Source: Reyranella massiliensis 521 | Lineage (GTDB): Bacteria; Pseudomonadota; Alphaproteobacteria; Reyranellales; Reyranellaceae | Assembly: GCF_000312425.1 (NCBI RefSeq) | Contig: NZ_HE997181.1 | Coordinates: forward strand, 4,945,788-5,009,787 | Length of the DNA stretch: 64,000 nt | Direction of reading: 5' to 3' | Shown here: positions 26,245-35,266 of the stretch, one piece after another | Layout: every line of letters begins with the position of its first letter | Numbering within the stretch: position 1 is the stretch's first letter | Program-made: the position numbers and the translations under genes | Notes under the pieces: generated by a model | What the model saw: the letters and a program-made list of their open reading frames with translations, nothing else | What the model was told of the DNA's origin: nothing | The model's database searches: none

Positions 26245-27387
26245 TTGTCACTTCATCGCCGTTTGCTGGCTGCCGCCGGCCTACTCTTCGTTGCTTCGTC
26301 GATAGCCTTCGCCCAGGGCGGACCGCCGGCCATGCCGGTGGGCGTCGCCGAACCCGTGGCGAAGCGTGTCACCCAGTGGGACGAATTCTCCGGCCGCTTC
26401 GAGGCCTTGGCCTCGGTCGAGGTGCGGGCCCGTGTCTCGGGCTTCATCGACAAGCTGCACTTCCGCGACGGTCAGCTGGTGAAAGCCGGCGACCTGCTGT
26501 TCACCATCGACCAGCGCCCCTTCCGGATCGCCGTCGAAAGTGCGCAGGCCGAGGTCGCTCGCACCAAGGCGCAGGTCGATCTGGCCGACCTGCAGGTCGA
26601 TCGCGGTGCGTCCTTGATCAAGTCCAGGACCATCACCGACCAGGAGTTCGACACCCGCAAGGCCAATCTGAGCGTCGCGAACGCCCAGCTGAAGTCCGCG
26701 GAAGCGGGGCTCAAGACCGCGGAACTCAACCTCGAATGGACCGAGGTACGGGCGCCGATCAGCGGTCGCATCTCGGACCGCAAGGTCGATGCCGGTAACC
26801 TGATCGCCGGCGGCCAGAGCGGCGCCACCCTGCTCGCCACCATCGTCACCCTCGATCCGATCCGCTTCGTGTTCGATATTTCCGAAGCCGATCACCTGCG
26901 CTACTCGCGCCTCGTCCTGTCGGGTGCGCTCGCCTCCTCGCGCGACGGCGACAATCCGGTACGCATTCGGCTCGCCGACGAAACCGAGTGGACCCGCAAG
27001 GGCAAGATGGACTTCGTCGACAATACGATGACCGCGCGCTCGGGTACGATCCGCGGCCGCGCCCTGGTCGACAACAAGGACCAGCTTCTCACGCCCGGCA
27101 TCTTCGGCCGTCTGCAGCTCTTTGGCGGCGAGTACGACGCGCTCCTGATCCCTGACTCCGCGATCGTCTCCGATCAGTCGCGCAAGATCGTGTTCACCGT
27201 CGGCAAGGACGACGTCGTGCAGGCGAAGCCTGTGACCCTGGGCCCCATCGTCGACGGGCTGCGCGTGATCCGCAGTGGTTTGGCGCCGACTGACCGGGTC
27301 GTACTCGACGGCCTCGCCAATCCGTTTGTGCGGCCCGGCGCGAAGGTCGTCCCGCAGAAGTCAGAGATCGTCGCCAAAGCCGGTTAA
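26245..27387 (+). CDS. RND efflux periplasmic adaptor subunit (second system)
   Basis: This 380-residue adaptor is secreted (signal peptide ending SSIAFAQ, about residue 24). It has the AcrA layout: lipoyl halves around a coiled coil (FIDKLHFRDGQLVKAGDLLFTIDQRPF, then RAPISGRISDRKVDAGNLIAGG), then beta-barrel and membrane-proximal domains. It starts with TTG, preceded by a strong GGGGGAG site seven bases away. No ATG or GTG fits the signal peptide better. The pump gene follows after 24 bp. It is distinct from the adaptor at 20587-21780, which keeps an uncleaved membrane anchor. Confidence 0.92.
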   Translation: MSLHRRLLAAAGLLFVASSIAFAQGGPPAMPVGVAEPVAKRVTQWDEFSGRFEALASVEVRARVSGFIDKLHFRDGQLVKAGDLLFTIDQRPFRIAVESAQAEVARTKAQVDLADLQVDRGASLIKSRTITDQEFDTRKANLSVANAQLKSAEAGLKTAELNLEWTEVRAPISGRISDRKVDAGNLIAGGQSGATLLATIVTLDPIRFVFDISEADHLRYSRLVLSGALASSRDGDNPVRIRLADETEWTRKGKMDFVDNTMTARSGTIRGRALVDNKDQLLTPGIFGRLQLFGGEYDALLIPDSAIVSDQSRKIVFTVGKDDVVQAKPVTLGPIVDGLRVIRSGLAPTDRVVLDGLANPFVRPGAKVVPQKSEIVAKAG

Positions 27388-27411
27388 GACCTCCTCCTTC
27401 AGAGTCAGCCC

Positions 27412-30400
27412 ATGCGTTTTTCGCACTTCTTCATCGACCGGCCGATCTTTGCCTCGGTGCTGTCGGTCATCATCGTGATCGTGGGCTTCATCGCCCAGCG
27501 CGGACTGCCGGTGGCGGAATACCCCGACATCGCGCCCCCCACGGTGAACATCACCGCGACCTATCCCGGCGCCTCGGCCGAGGTCATCGCGGAAACCGTC
27601 GCCACGCCGATCGAGCTCGAAGTCAACGGCGTCGACGACATGCTCTACATCGAGTCGCAGTCGACCGGCGACGGACGCCTTTCGATCAATGTCGTGTTCA
27701 AGCCCGGCGTCAACATCGACCAGGCCCAGGTGCTGGTGCAGAACCGCGTCGCCGTCGCCCAGCCGCGCCTCCCCGAGGACGTGCAGCGGCTCGGCATCGT
27801 CGTGCGCAAGGCTTCGCCCGACCTGATGATGGTCGTCCATATGTCGTCGCCCGACGGCAGCCGCGACCAGCAGTACATCTCCAACTACGCCACGCTCTAC
27901 GTGAAGGACGTGCTGACCCGCGTCGACGGCGTGGGCAACGTGCTTGTGTTCGGCGGCCGCGACTACTCGATGCGCGTCTGGCTGGATCCGGCCCGCGTCG
28001 CCGCACGCAACCTGACGGCGGGCGAAGTGATCCTGGCGCTGCGGGCAGCCAACCTTCAGGTCGCCGCCGGCGCGGTGAACCAGGCGCCGGCGGTATCGCC
28101 GGGCGCCTTCACCCTCTCGGTCCGTACCCTGGGCCGCCTGAGTTCGCCGGACCAGTTCGAGAACATCGTGATCCGCGCCGAGCCCGACGGTTCGGTGACC
28201 CGCCTGCGCGACATCGCCCGCGTCGAGCTGGGCGCGCAGGACTACACGCAGAATTCCTATCTCGACAACAAGCCGGCCGTGGCGCTCGGCATCTTCCAGC
28301 GCCCCGGCTCCAATGCGCTCAAGACCTCGGACGCAATCATCGCCGAGATGGACCGGCTCAAGAAGAGCTTCCCGGCCGGCATCGACTATTCGATCGTCTA
28401 TAATCCGACCACCTTCATCCAGGCCTCGATCGACGCCGTTATCACGACGCTGTTCGAAGCGGTGATCCTGGTCGTCATCGTCGTGATCCTGTTCCTGCAG
28501 ACATGGCGGGCAGCGATCATCCCCATCCTCGCCATTCCGGTGTCGCTGATCGGCGCCTTCGCGGTGATGGCCGCGGTCGGCGTTTCGTTCAACACACTCT
28601 CGCTGTTCGGCCTGGTGCTGGCCATCGGCATCGTGGTCGACGACGCCATCGTCGTGGTCGAGAACGTCGAGCGCTACCTCACCCAGGGCATGTCGCCCAA
28701 GGAGGCGGCGCACAAGACCATGGACGAAGTCGGCAGCGCGTTGATCGCGATCTCGCTGGTGCTGATCGCGGTGTTCCTGCCGACGGCCTTCATCACCGGC
28801 CTGCAGGGTACCTTCTACAAGCAGTTCGCCATCACCATCGCCGCTTCAACCGCGATCTCGGCCTTCGTGTCGCTGACGCTCTCTCCAGCCATGGCGGCGT
28901 TGCTGCTCAAGACCCATGCGCTCTCCCATGTCGAGAAGTCGAACCCCAGCCTGATGGATCGCATCGCCTGGCCGATGCACTGGTTCTTCCGGCACTTCAA
29001 CCGCGGCTTCGACTGGCTGTCGAACGCCTATGGCCGCACGACGTCGCGCCTGATCCGCATGGGCTTCATCATGCTGGTGATTTATGCCGGCCTGGTCGGG
29101 CTTACCTGGAACCGGCTGGCCGTCACGCCGACCGGCCTCGTGCCGCAGCTCGACCGCTCCTACCTGATCGCCGCCATGCAGCTTCCGGCGGGATCGACCC
29201 TGGAACGGTCCGATGCGCTGGTGCGGCAAGCGAGCGAGATCATCATGTCGCGGCCGGGCGTGGAACATGCGGTGGCGTTCGTCGGCTTCGACGGCGCCAC
29301 CTTCACCAACGCGCCCAACACGGGCGTCATCTTCGTCACCCTGAAGCCGTTCAAGGAGCGGCAGAACATTAGCAAGGACGCGATCCTGGCCGACCTGCGC
29401 GGCCGCATGTTCGGCCTGCGTGAGGCGTTCGTGTTCGTGCTCGAGCCGCCGGCCGTGCCCGGCATCGGCACCGGCGGCGGCCTTAAGGGCTATGTGCAGG
29501 ATCGTGCGTCGCGCGGCCTCACGGCGCTCGAAGGCGCGACCTGGGCCCTGGCTGGTGCTGCAGGACAGGCGCCCGGCCTGACCCAGGCCTTCACGCTCTA
29601 CAACACGCGCACACCGCAGATCTTTGCCGACATCGACCGCACCAAGGCCGAGCAGCTCGGCGTGCCGATTACCCGCGTGTTCGAAACACTGTCGGCCTAC
29701 ATGGGCTCGGCCTACATCAACGACTTCAACATCCTCGGCCGCACCTATCGCGTGACCGTGCAGGCCGACAATCCCTACCGCCTGACCCTGCGCGACGTGG
29801 AGAACCTCAAGACCCGCAGCGTCAGCGGCGAGATGGTGCCGATCGGCGCCGTCGCGACCTTCCGCGACATCACTGGCCCCTATCGCGTGGCGCGCTACAA
29901 TCTCTATCCGGCGGCTGAAGTGCAGGTGGCGTTGCAGCGTGGCTATTCGTCGGGCCAGGGCATCGCCACCATGGAAGGCCTGGCGCAGAAGGTTCTGCCC
30001 TCGGGCTTCGACCTCGAATGGACCGAGATCGCGCTGCAGGAGAAGCTCGCGGGCAACACCGCGGTCCTGGCCTTCGGCCTCGCCGTGCTGTTCGTGTTTC
30101 TGCTGCTGGCGGCGCTCTACGAGAGCTGGCTGTTGCCGCTCGCGGTCATCCTGATCGTGCCGATGTGCATTCTTGCAGCCATGATCGGCGTCAACATCCG
30201 CGGGCTCGACCGCAACGTGCTGGTCGAAGTCGGCCTGATCGTGCTGGTGGGCCTCGCGGCCAAGAATGCCATCCTGATCGTGGAGTTCGCCAAGCAGGCC
30301 CACGAGCAGGGCATGAACCGCTTCGACGCCGCGGTCACGGCGGCGCGTACCCGGTTGCGGCCCATCCTGATGACTTCGCTCGCCTTCATCCTGGGCGTCG

Positions 30401-30600
30401 TGCCGCTGGTGTTCAGCACCGGCGCAGGTGCGGAGATGCGGCAGTCGCTGGGTACCGCCGTGTTCTCCGGCATGCTGGGCGTCACGATCTTCGGCCTGAT
30501 CTTCACGCCGGTCTTCTACGTGCTGAGCGTCGGCCTGGCCGAGCTGCGCTTCAAGTGGCGCAAGCAGGAGATCAAGCACGAGTTCAAGCCGGAGAGCTGA
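27412..30600 (+). CDS. RND-family efflux pump, HAE-1 type inner-membrane subunit (second system)
   Basis: This 1062-residue pump begins FSHFFIDRPIFASVLSVIIV and has the proton-relay motif GIVVDDAIVVVENVER plus the LAAKNAILIVEFAKQ segment. It is clearly homologous to the pump at 17471-20590 but diverged throughout the periplasmic loops, so this is an older paralogue pair rather than a recent duplication. It carries an extra amphipathic segment around residues 505-540 between the two halves. Members with this PTGLVPQLDRSY sequence are typical MexF/AcrB-like drug pumps. No outer-membrane factor gene follows. Confidence 0.94.
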   Translation: MRFSHFFIDRPIFASVLSVIIVIVGFIAQRGLPVAEYPDIAPPTVNITATYPGASAEVIAETVATPIELEVNGVDDMLYIESQSTGDGRLSINVVFKPGVNIDQAQVLVQNRVAVAQPRLPEDVQRLGIVVRKASPDLMMVVHMSSPDGSRDQQYISNYATLYVKDVLTRVDGVGNVLVFGGRDYSMRVWLDPARVAARNLTAGEVILALRAANLQVAAGAVNQAPAVSPGAFTLSVRTLGRLSSPDQFENIVIRAEPDGSVTRLRDIARVELGAQDYTQNSYLDNKPAVALGIFQRPGSNALKTSDAIIAEMDRLKKSFPAGIDYSIVYNPTTFIQASIDAVITTLFEAVILVVIVVILFLQTWRAAIIPILAIPVSLIGAFAVMAAVGVSFNTLSLFGLVLAIGIVVDDAIVVVENVERYLTQGMSPKEAAHKTMDEVGSALIAISLVLIAVFLPTAFITGLQGTFYKQFAITIAASTAISAFVSLTLSPAMAALLLKTHALSHVEKSNPSLMDRIAWPMHWFFRHFNRGFDWLSNAYGRTTSRLIRMGFIMLVIYAGLVGLTWNRLAVTPTGLVPQLDRSYLIAAMQLPAGSTLERSDALVRQASEIIMSRPGVEHAVAFVGFDGATFTNAPNTGVIFVTLKPFKERQNISKDAILADLRGRMFGLREAFVFVLEPPAVPGIGTGGGLKGYVQDRASRGLTALEGATWALAGAAGQAPGLTQAFTLYNTRTPQIFADIDRTKAEQLGVPITRVFETLSAYMGSAYINDFNILGRTYRVTVQADNPYRLTLRDVENLKTRSVSGEMVPIGAVATFRDITGPYRVARYNLYPAAEVQVALQRGYSSGQGIATMEGLAQKVLPSGFDLEWTEIALQEKLAGNTAVLAFGLAVLFVFLLLAALYESWLLPLAVILIVPMCILAAMIGVNIRGLDRNVLVEVGLIVLVGLAAKNAILIVEFAKQAHEQGMNRFDAAVTAARTRLRPILMTSLAFILGVVPLVFSTGAGAEMRQSLGTAVFSGMLGVTIFGLIFTPVFYVLSVGLAELRFKWRKQEIKHEFKPES

Positions 30601-30625
30601 GCCCTCCGGCCTTGACCCTCGACTC

Positions 30626-31852
30626 TCAGGCCGTCGCCGGTTTCGGCGGCGGCCCGAGCAGCGCAAAGCTCACCTGCACGATCCCGGCCACCAGCCCCAT
30701 GGCGACGCCCAGGCGCCAGGCAAGGTCGTAGGAGCCCATCGCGTCGAAGATCAGCCCGCCGCCAAAGGCGCCGAGGAAGCTGCCGACCTGATGGCTCATG
30801 AAGGCGACGCCTTGGATCATCGCCTGCCAGCGTACGCCGAACATCTCGGCGACGGAGCCCGCGACCAGCGGGCCGACGCCCAGCCACAGGAAGCCCATGA
30901 TCGAGGCGAAGACCAGGGTGGAGAGCGGCGTCGGCGGGAAGAAGAAATAGGCCGCCAGCACGATCGAGCGGGCGATGTAGATGCCGCCCAGCAGGGCGAG
31001 CCTGGACCAGCGGCCACCGGCCCAGCCAAAGAACAGACTGCCGAACACGTTGAACAGCGCGATCGCGCCCAGCGCTTCGGCGCCGAGCGACGGATCCATG
31101 CCGCAGATCGCAAGATAGGACGGCAGGTGGGTGGTGATGAACAGGAGCTGCATGCCGCAGACGAAGTAAGCCGTGGTCATGACGAGGAACGGCAGGCTGC
31201 GCGATGCAGCGGCGAGCGCCGTTCGCGCCGAGACGTTGCCGATCTGGGTGGCGGTCGTGGGCGGCAAGGGGAGCTTGTCGACCCGGCCGGCGATCCATGC
31301 CGCCGGCAGCATGCCGACCACGAGCACGAGGAACCCCACGATGCCGGCGCGCCAGCCGATATCGGCGGTCAGCGTCTGGCCGAGCGGCGCGGCGAGCAGG
31401 GCGCCCAGCGAGCCGGTGGCGGTAATGGCGCCCAGCACGAAACTGCGCAACGGACCGGACACGGCGCGCGAGCCGACGGCGAGCGAAATGGCCGAGGCCG
31501 TGCAGGCGAGCGCCATGCCGACGAGTATGCCGCCGCCCAGCATCACGCCCATCATGCCGTCGGCCATCGAAAACAAGGCGAGACCGGCGATGTAGAGCGC
31601 CGAGCCCGCCATCATCACCGGCCGGAAGCCCATCCGGACCGCCACGGCGCCGGCCACCGGCTGCAGGAAGCCCCAGGCGAGGTTCTGGACCGACATGGCC
31701 AGCGCGAAGTCGGAAACGGTGAGCGCGATGTCGCGGGTCAGCGACGGCATGACCAGGCCGAAGCTCTGGCGCACGCCCATGCCGAGGCTCAACATGAGCG
31801 AGGCGCCGATCAGGATCGGCATGACCGGCCGCAGTTCCTTGAGGACGGTCAT
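30626..31852 (-). CDS. MFS transporter
   Basis: This 408-residue inner-membrane protein has about twelve predicted hydrophobic helices in two halves of six. It contains the MFS-type segment MSVQNLAWGFLQPVAGAVAVRMGFRPVMMAG near helix 2-3. It belongs to the monocarboxylate/oxalate-type MFS branch by general appearance (GMGVRQSFGLVMPSLTRDI), but the substrate is unknown. The ATG at 31852 has an AAGGTGGAG site. It diverges from a TetR regulator across 88 bp that contain two copies of a palindromic operator, so the pair is a typical repressor/efflux module. Confidence 0.88.
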   Translation of the reverse strand: MTVLKELRPVMPILIGASLMLSLGMGVRQSFGLVMPSLTRDIALTVSDFALAMSVQNLAWGFLQPVAGAVAVRMGFRPVMMAGSALYIAGLALFSMADGMMGVMLGGGILVGMALACTASAISLAVGSRAVSGPLRSFVLGAITATGSLGALLAAPLGQTLTADIGWRAGIVGFLVLVVGMLPAAWIAGRVDKLPLPPTTATQIGNVSARTALAAASRSLPFLVMTTAYFVCGMQLLFITTHLPSYLAICGMDPSLGAEALGAIALFNVFGSLFFGWAGGRWSRLALLGGIYIARSIVLAAYFFFPPTPLSTLVFASIMGFLWLGVGPLVAGSVAEMFGVRWQAMIQGVAFMSHQVGSFLGAFGGGLIFDAMGSYDLAWRLGVAMGLVAGIVQVSFALLGPPPKPATA

Positions 31853-31940
31853 CGCGACGCTCCACCTTGATTACACAGGTCGGTGCACCTTAGTTTCGAG
31901 GGCGGGCTGGTCAATAATTAAGTAAACAGGTCTGTGTAAT
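31853..31940. promoter_or_regulatory. Divergent MFS/TetR promoter with two operator half-palindromes
   Basis: This short gap contains two related sites: TTACACAGGTCGGTGCAC at 31871-31888 and GTAAACAGGTCTGTGTAA at 31922-31939. Both match the palindrome TTACAC-N6-GTGTAA, which occurs intact at 56148-56164. The second site ends one base before the TetR start codon. Repression of both genes by the TetR protein is the simplest reading. Confidence 0.65.
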
Positions 31941-32534
31941 ATGACGCGATCCGAAGACAGAGCTGCCATGCAGGAACGCATCCTCGAGACGGCAGACCGG
32001 CTGTTCTATGGGCAGGGCATCCGCGCCGTCGGCGTCGACACGATCGCCGCCGAGATCGGCATCAGCAAGCGCACGCTCTATAACCACTTCGCGTCGAAGG
32101 ACGACCTGATCGTGGCCTACCTGTCGCGGCGCCTGAAGCCCGCACCACCGTCGGAACGGCCGCCAGTCGAGCAGATCCTGGGCAGTTTCGAGCGGCTGGA
32201 GCGCACAATAGGAACCGGGGGCGGCACGGGCGTCTTTCGCGGCTGCCCCTTCGTCAATGCCGTGGCCGAACTCAAGGAACCGACGCACGCCGCCAACAAG
32301 ATCGCACTGGCCTTCAAGGAGCAGCGGCGCAAATGGTTTCGGGCCCTGCTGGTGCAGCTGGGCGTCGCCGATCCGGAAACGCTGTCGATGCAGCTCCTGC
32401 TGCTGATCGACGGCGCCATTGCTGCGGCAATCGTGCGCGGCGACCCCAAGGTCGCAACGGCGGCACGCCAGGCGGCCGCCGTATTGCTGCAGGCGGCCGG
32501 GGTGAAGGTACCGAAAAAGCTCAGATCGGCGTGA
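31941..32534 (+). CDS. TetR/AcrR family transcriptional repressor
   Basis: The 197-residue protein has an N-terminal TetR helix-turn-helix (IRAVGVDTIAAEIGISKRTLYNHFASKDDLIVAYL, about residues 28-62) and a C-terminal all-helical ligand domain. The operator site ends immediately before the ATG at 31941, leaving no room for a ribosome-binding site. The transcript may therefore be leaderless, or the true start may be the in-frame ATG at 31968. The ligand domain resembles regulators of drug or aldehyde efflux. It most likely represses the divergent MFS gene and itself. Confidence 0.88.
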   Translation: MTRSEDRAAMQERILETADRLFYGQGIRAVGVDTIAAEIGISKRTLYNHFASKDDLIVAYLSRRLKPAPPSERPPVEQILGSFERLERTIGTGGGTGVFRGCPFVNAVAELKEPTHAANKIALAFKEQRRKWFRALLVQLGVADPETLSMQLLLLIDGAIAAAIVRGDPKVATAARQAAAVLLQAAGVKVPKKLRSA

Positions 32535-32542
32535 GCGGGCGC

Positions 32543-32674
32543 TCAGCGCGTGGCAGCGGAAAGCCAGCGGGCGACAGCGCGGGCGAGGCTGGCCACGACC
32601 TCCCCACGCAGCCGCAGCGCGCGGACCTCATAGGCCTGGCGTTCGGCAATGGTGGGATAGGCAGTCGTGAACAT
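32543..32674 (-). CDS. Small 43-residue helical protein, divergent from a LysR gene
   Basis: This gene reads MFTTAYPTIAERQAYEVRAL and ends ...VARWLSAATR. It is preceded by a GGAG site five bases before the ATG. The composition is Ala/Arg-rich and predicted to be one or two amphipathic helices. It resembles the very small alphaproteobacterial proteins with a PTxAExxAxExxARxLRAE pattern (RSP_7527-like), whose function is unknown. It lies convergent with the TetR gene (8 bp) and divergent from a LysR gene across 101 bp that contain a clean inverted repeat, so LysR control is plausible. The family match is from memory and needs a profile search. Confidence 0.55.
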   Translation of the reverse strand: MFTTAYPTIAERQAYEVRALRLRGEVVASLARAVARWLSAATR

Positions 32675-32724
32675 GAGAATCTCCAAAGGATAGAAACGAA
32701 CCTAATTCCATCCCGGAAGTTGGT

Positions 32725-32747
32725 TAATAGAGTGTGATTGACTATTA
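32725..32747. promoter_or_regulatory. LysR-type operator candidate (TAATAG-N11-CTATTA)
   Basis: A perfect 6-bp inverted repeat, TAATAG at 32725-32730 and CTATTA at 32742-32747, with an 11-base centre. It lies 28 bp before the LysR ATG and about 50 bp before the divergent small gene. The spacing fits a LysR recognition dyad. Confidence 0.5.
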
Positions 32748-32775
32748 CCTGTGAACGATTTTCATTAATCGCGAC

Positions 32776-33681
32776 ATGATCGATCATGCCAGCGAGATGG
32801 CCGCCTTTGTGCGGGTCGTTGAGGCCAAGGGCTTTTCCGCCGCGGCGCCGGCGCTCGGCCTCAGCCCGTCGGCCGTCAGCAAGCTGGTGACGCGGCTGGA
32901 AACACAGCTGGGCGTGCGGCTGCTGCAGCGTACGACCCGGGCCCTGCACCTCACCGAGGAGGGCGAGACCTTCTACGCGACGGCGCGGCGCATCGTGGGC
33001 GAGATCGAAGCGCTCGAGGACCAGATCGGCCGGCACAGCAGCACGCCCTACGGGCTGCTCAAGGTCACGACCTCGCTCGCCTTCTCGACCCACCAGCTCG
33101 CGCCGGTCATCGGCGAGTTCCTGCAACGTTATCCGCAGCTCCAGCTCGAACTGATGCCGACCGACAGGGTCGTCGACATGATCGAGGAGGGCGTCGATGT
33201 CGCGATCCGTATCGGCCGGCTGGCCGATACCAGCTTCATCGCGCGCAAGATCGGCGAGGACGTGCGCCTGGTCTGCGCCTCGCCCGCCTATCTCGAACAT
33301 CGCCGCGCGCCGCTGCGGCCGGAGGATCTGACGCGCCACGCCTGCATCGTCTCGCGCGAGCACAGTTACCTCAATCGCTGGCCCTTCCGCATCGACGGCG
33401 AGGTGCGGGAGATCGAAGTCGGCGGCCGCCTCGCCGTCACCGAAGGGGAGGCGCAGATGCGGCTGGCGCTGCAGGGGCTGGGGATCGTCCGCCTGACCCG
33501 CCTTACGGTCGCCGCGGCAGTCAAAAGCGGCGAACTGGTTTCCCTGCTCGAAGAGTTCCGCGCCGAGCAGCCGGTGCCGATCCATGCAGTCTATCCGCAC
33601 CGCCGCCATCTCGCGCCCAAGGTCGCGGCCTTCATCGACTTCATCCTCGAAAAGTTCTCGCCCCCGCCCTGGGAGGTTTAG
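32776..33681 (+). CDS. LysR family transcriptional regulator
   Basis: This 301-residue regulator has an N-terminal winged helix-turn-helix (MAAFVRVVEAKGFSAAAPALGLSPSAVSKLVTRLETQLGVRLLQRTTR, about residues 8-57) and a type 2 periplasmic-binding-protein-like effector domain (about 90-295). The sequence is close to the CrgA/DsdC-like group of LysR proteins that often control adjacent oxidoreductases or efflux genes. The only divergent neighbour is the 43-residue protein at 32543-32674. The upstream region contains a TAATAG-N11-CTATTA dyad that may be its binding site. Confidence 0.9.
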   Translation: MIDHASEMAAFVRVVEAKGFSAAAPALGLSPSAVSKLVTRLETQLGVRLLQRTTRALHLTEEGETFYATARRIVGEIEALEDQIGRHSSTPYGLLKVTTSLAFSTHQLAPVIGEFLQRYPQLQLELMPTDRVVDMIEEGVDVAIRIGRLADTSFIARKIGEDVRLVCASPAYLEHRRAPLRPEDLTRHACIVSREHSYLNRWPFRIDGEVREIEVGGRLAVTEGEAQMRLALQGLGIVRLTRLTVAAAVKSGELVSLLEEFRAEQPVPIHAVYPHRRHLAPKVAAFIDFILEKFSPPPWEV

Positions 33682-33717
33682 GTGCTAGGGTTGCTACAAC
33701 CTATGGCAGGAGGGGAG

Positions 33718-34083
33718 ATGGACACCGAGACCGATCTGTTCGTGCAGGCCTTCTGGGTGAAGTGCCGCGACATCATCCGCCCGGAATTCGACGAGGCCGT
33801 CGATGTGCTGCGCGGTGCCGGCCATGAGGCCAATGTGGCGACGCTCGAATTCTCGCCGGACGAGGCCGGCAACGCCGATGCAGCGCCCGCAATGGTGCTG
33901 ACGGTTCACCCCAAGGGATCCTACACGGCGTCACTGCTCGTGCGCGGCGATGTCGTCGCCAAGGATGCCCTCTTCGTATCGGCTCTCGAAACGCCGCGTC
34001 GATACGATCTGGCCCAGATCGACCTCGCCGTCGTAAAGCGCGAGCTGGCGGCAGCCTTCGCCACACTGCTTCCACCAGAGTAA
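33718..34083 (+). CDS. Conserved hypothetical protein
   Basis: This 121-residue protein is not recognised. The sequence looks cytosolic: an N-terminal helical part (TETDLFVQAFWVKCRDIIRPEFDEAVDVLRGAGHEANVATLEF), a central beta-rich portion with VLTVHPKGSYTASLLVRGD, and a C-terminal helix. There is no signal peptide or membrane segment. I choose the ATG at 33718 because an AGGAGG site lies just before it; ATG 33703 and the codon at 33682 are less likely. It is 15 bp upstream of the SnoaL-like gene and 36 bp downstream of the LysR stop, so it may be part of the small-molecule cluster that follows. Confidence 0.6.
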   Translation: MDTETDLFVQAFWVKCRDIIRPEFDEAVDVLRGAGHEANVATLEFSPDEAGNADAAPAMVLTVHPKGSYTASLLVRGDVVAKDALFVSALETPRRYDLAQIDLAVVKRELAAAFATLLPPE

Positions 34084-34098
34084 CCCGAGGAGGACACC

Positions 34099-34467
34099 AT
34101 GGCCGACGCCATCGACGACCTGTTCCGCCGTTTCGGCAAGGCCTTCAACAAGGCCGACGTCGAGGAGATTGCTGCCTGCGTCACCGACGATTTCGAATGG
34201 CGCCTCAGCGCCGGCGGTGCGCCGTCCGGCCGCGTGCTCAAGGGCAAGGAGGACCTGCGGGCCCACTTCGCCGACAAGAGCAAGGCTCCTCGCGAGGCGC
34301 GCTACTCCGAAGCGCGCATCCATCGCGCCGGCGACAAGCTGTTCGGCACGTTCCGCGTCACCGGCATCGACCATGCCGGCAAGCCGTTCGACCGCTACGG
34401 CATCGATCTCTACGAAGTGAGAGACGGCAAGATCTCCCTCAAAGACAGCTACGCAAAGGTCGACTGA
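34099..34467 (+). CDS. SnoaL-like/NTF2-fold protein
   Basis: The 122-residue protein has the cone-shaped NTF2-like signature: an N-terminal helix pair (MADAIDDLFRRFGKAFNKADVEEIAACVTDDFEWRLS), central strands and a C-terminal strand DLYEVRDGKISLKDSYAKVD. Such proteins are ketosteroid-isomerase-like enzymes, polyketide cyclases or ligand-binding proteins. No catalytic residues stand out enough to choose among these. It has a GAGGA ribosome-binding site. The next gene, an enoyl-CoA hydratase, starts 4 bp after its stop, suggesting joint expression. Confidence 0.78.
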   Translation: MADAIDDLFRRFGKAFNKADVEEIAACVTDDFEWRLSAGGAPSGRVLKGKEDLRAHFADKSKAPREARYSEARIHRAGDKLFGTFRVTGIDHAGKPFDRYGIDLYEVRDGKISLKDSYAKVD

Positions 34468-34471
34468 GAAA

Positions 34472-35263
34472 ATGGCAAACGACACTGTTCTTTGGGAAAT
34501 CGACCGGCGCGGCGTGGCCACCGTCACGCTGAACCGGCCGAAGGTGAACAACGCCTACAACGGCGATCTGATCCAGGGCCTGCACGACGCCATGGATGCG
34601 CTCGGCCGCGAGGCGCATCTGCGCATCGTAGTGCTGCGCGGCAACGGCAAGCACTTCCAGGCCGGCGCCGATCTCTCCTGGATTACCAGCGTCGCCAGCC
34701 AGTCGCCTGCGGAGAACGACAAAGTGAGTCGCCTCACCGCCGAGGCGATCCGCCGGCTCGACACCTGCCCGGTGCCGACCCTCGCCTTGATCCAGGGCGG
34801 CTGCTTCGGCGGCGGCACCGGCATTGCCGCGGCCTGCGATGTCGTCGTCGCGTCCGAGGATGCAATCTTCTCGATCAGCGAGACGCGCTGGGGACTGATG
34901 GCCGGCATCATCCTGCCGCAGCTCTGCCAGTCGATGAGCTTCCGCCAGGTCCGCCGCTATGCGCTGACCGGCGAACGCTTCGGCGCGGCCGAAGCCTGCC
35001 GCCTCGGCCTGGTGCACGAAGTCTGCCCGACCGGCGGCCTCGACGCGGCCGGCGACAGGATCGTCGACGCCGTGTTGATGAACGCGCCGCGCGCGACGAC
35101 AGCGACCAAGCTGCGCTCGCTGGCCTCGGCCCGTGCCTTCGTCGACGATGGCCAGCTGCGCGACCTGATCGAAGAACATGCCCGCACCCGCCAGCAGGAC
35201 GAAGCCCGCGAGGGCCTCGCGAGCTTCCGCGAGAAGCGCAAGCCGTCCTGGTATCCGGGCTGA
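34472..35263 (+). CDS. Enoyl-CoA hydratase/isomerase family protein
   Basis: The 263-residue crotonase-fold protein has the oxyanion-hole segments GKHFQAGADLSWI and QGGCFGGGTGIAAACDVVVASEDAIFSISETRWGLMAG, with a Glu in the ISETRWGL loop at the usual catalytic position. Crotonase family members hydrate or isomerise acyl-CoA thioesters. The exact reaction (for example methylglutaconyl-CoA hydratase) cannot be deduced. It converges with a C45 peptidase gene, with the stop codons 3 bp apart. Expression with the SnoaL-like gene is likely. Confidence 0.86.
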   Translation: MANDTVLWEIDRRGVATVTLNRPKVNNAYNGDLIQGLHDAMDALGREAHLRIVVLRGNGKHFQAGADLSWITSVASQSPAENDKVSRLTAEAIRRLDTCPVPTLALIQGGCFGGGTGIAAACDVVVASEDAIFSISETRWGLMAGIILPQLCQSMSFRQVRRYALTGERFGAAEACRLGLVHEVCPTGGLDAAGDRIVDAVLMNAPRATTATKLRSLASARAFVDDGQLRDLIEEHARTRQQDEAREGLASFREKRKPSWYPG

Positions 35264-35266
35264 TTG

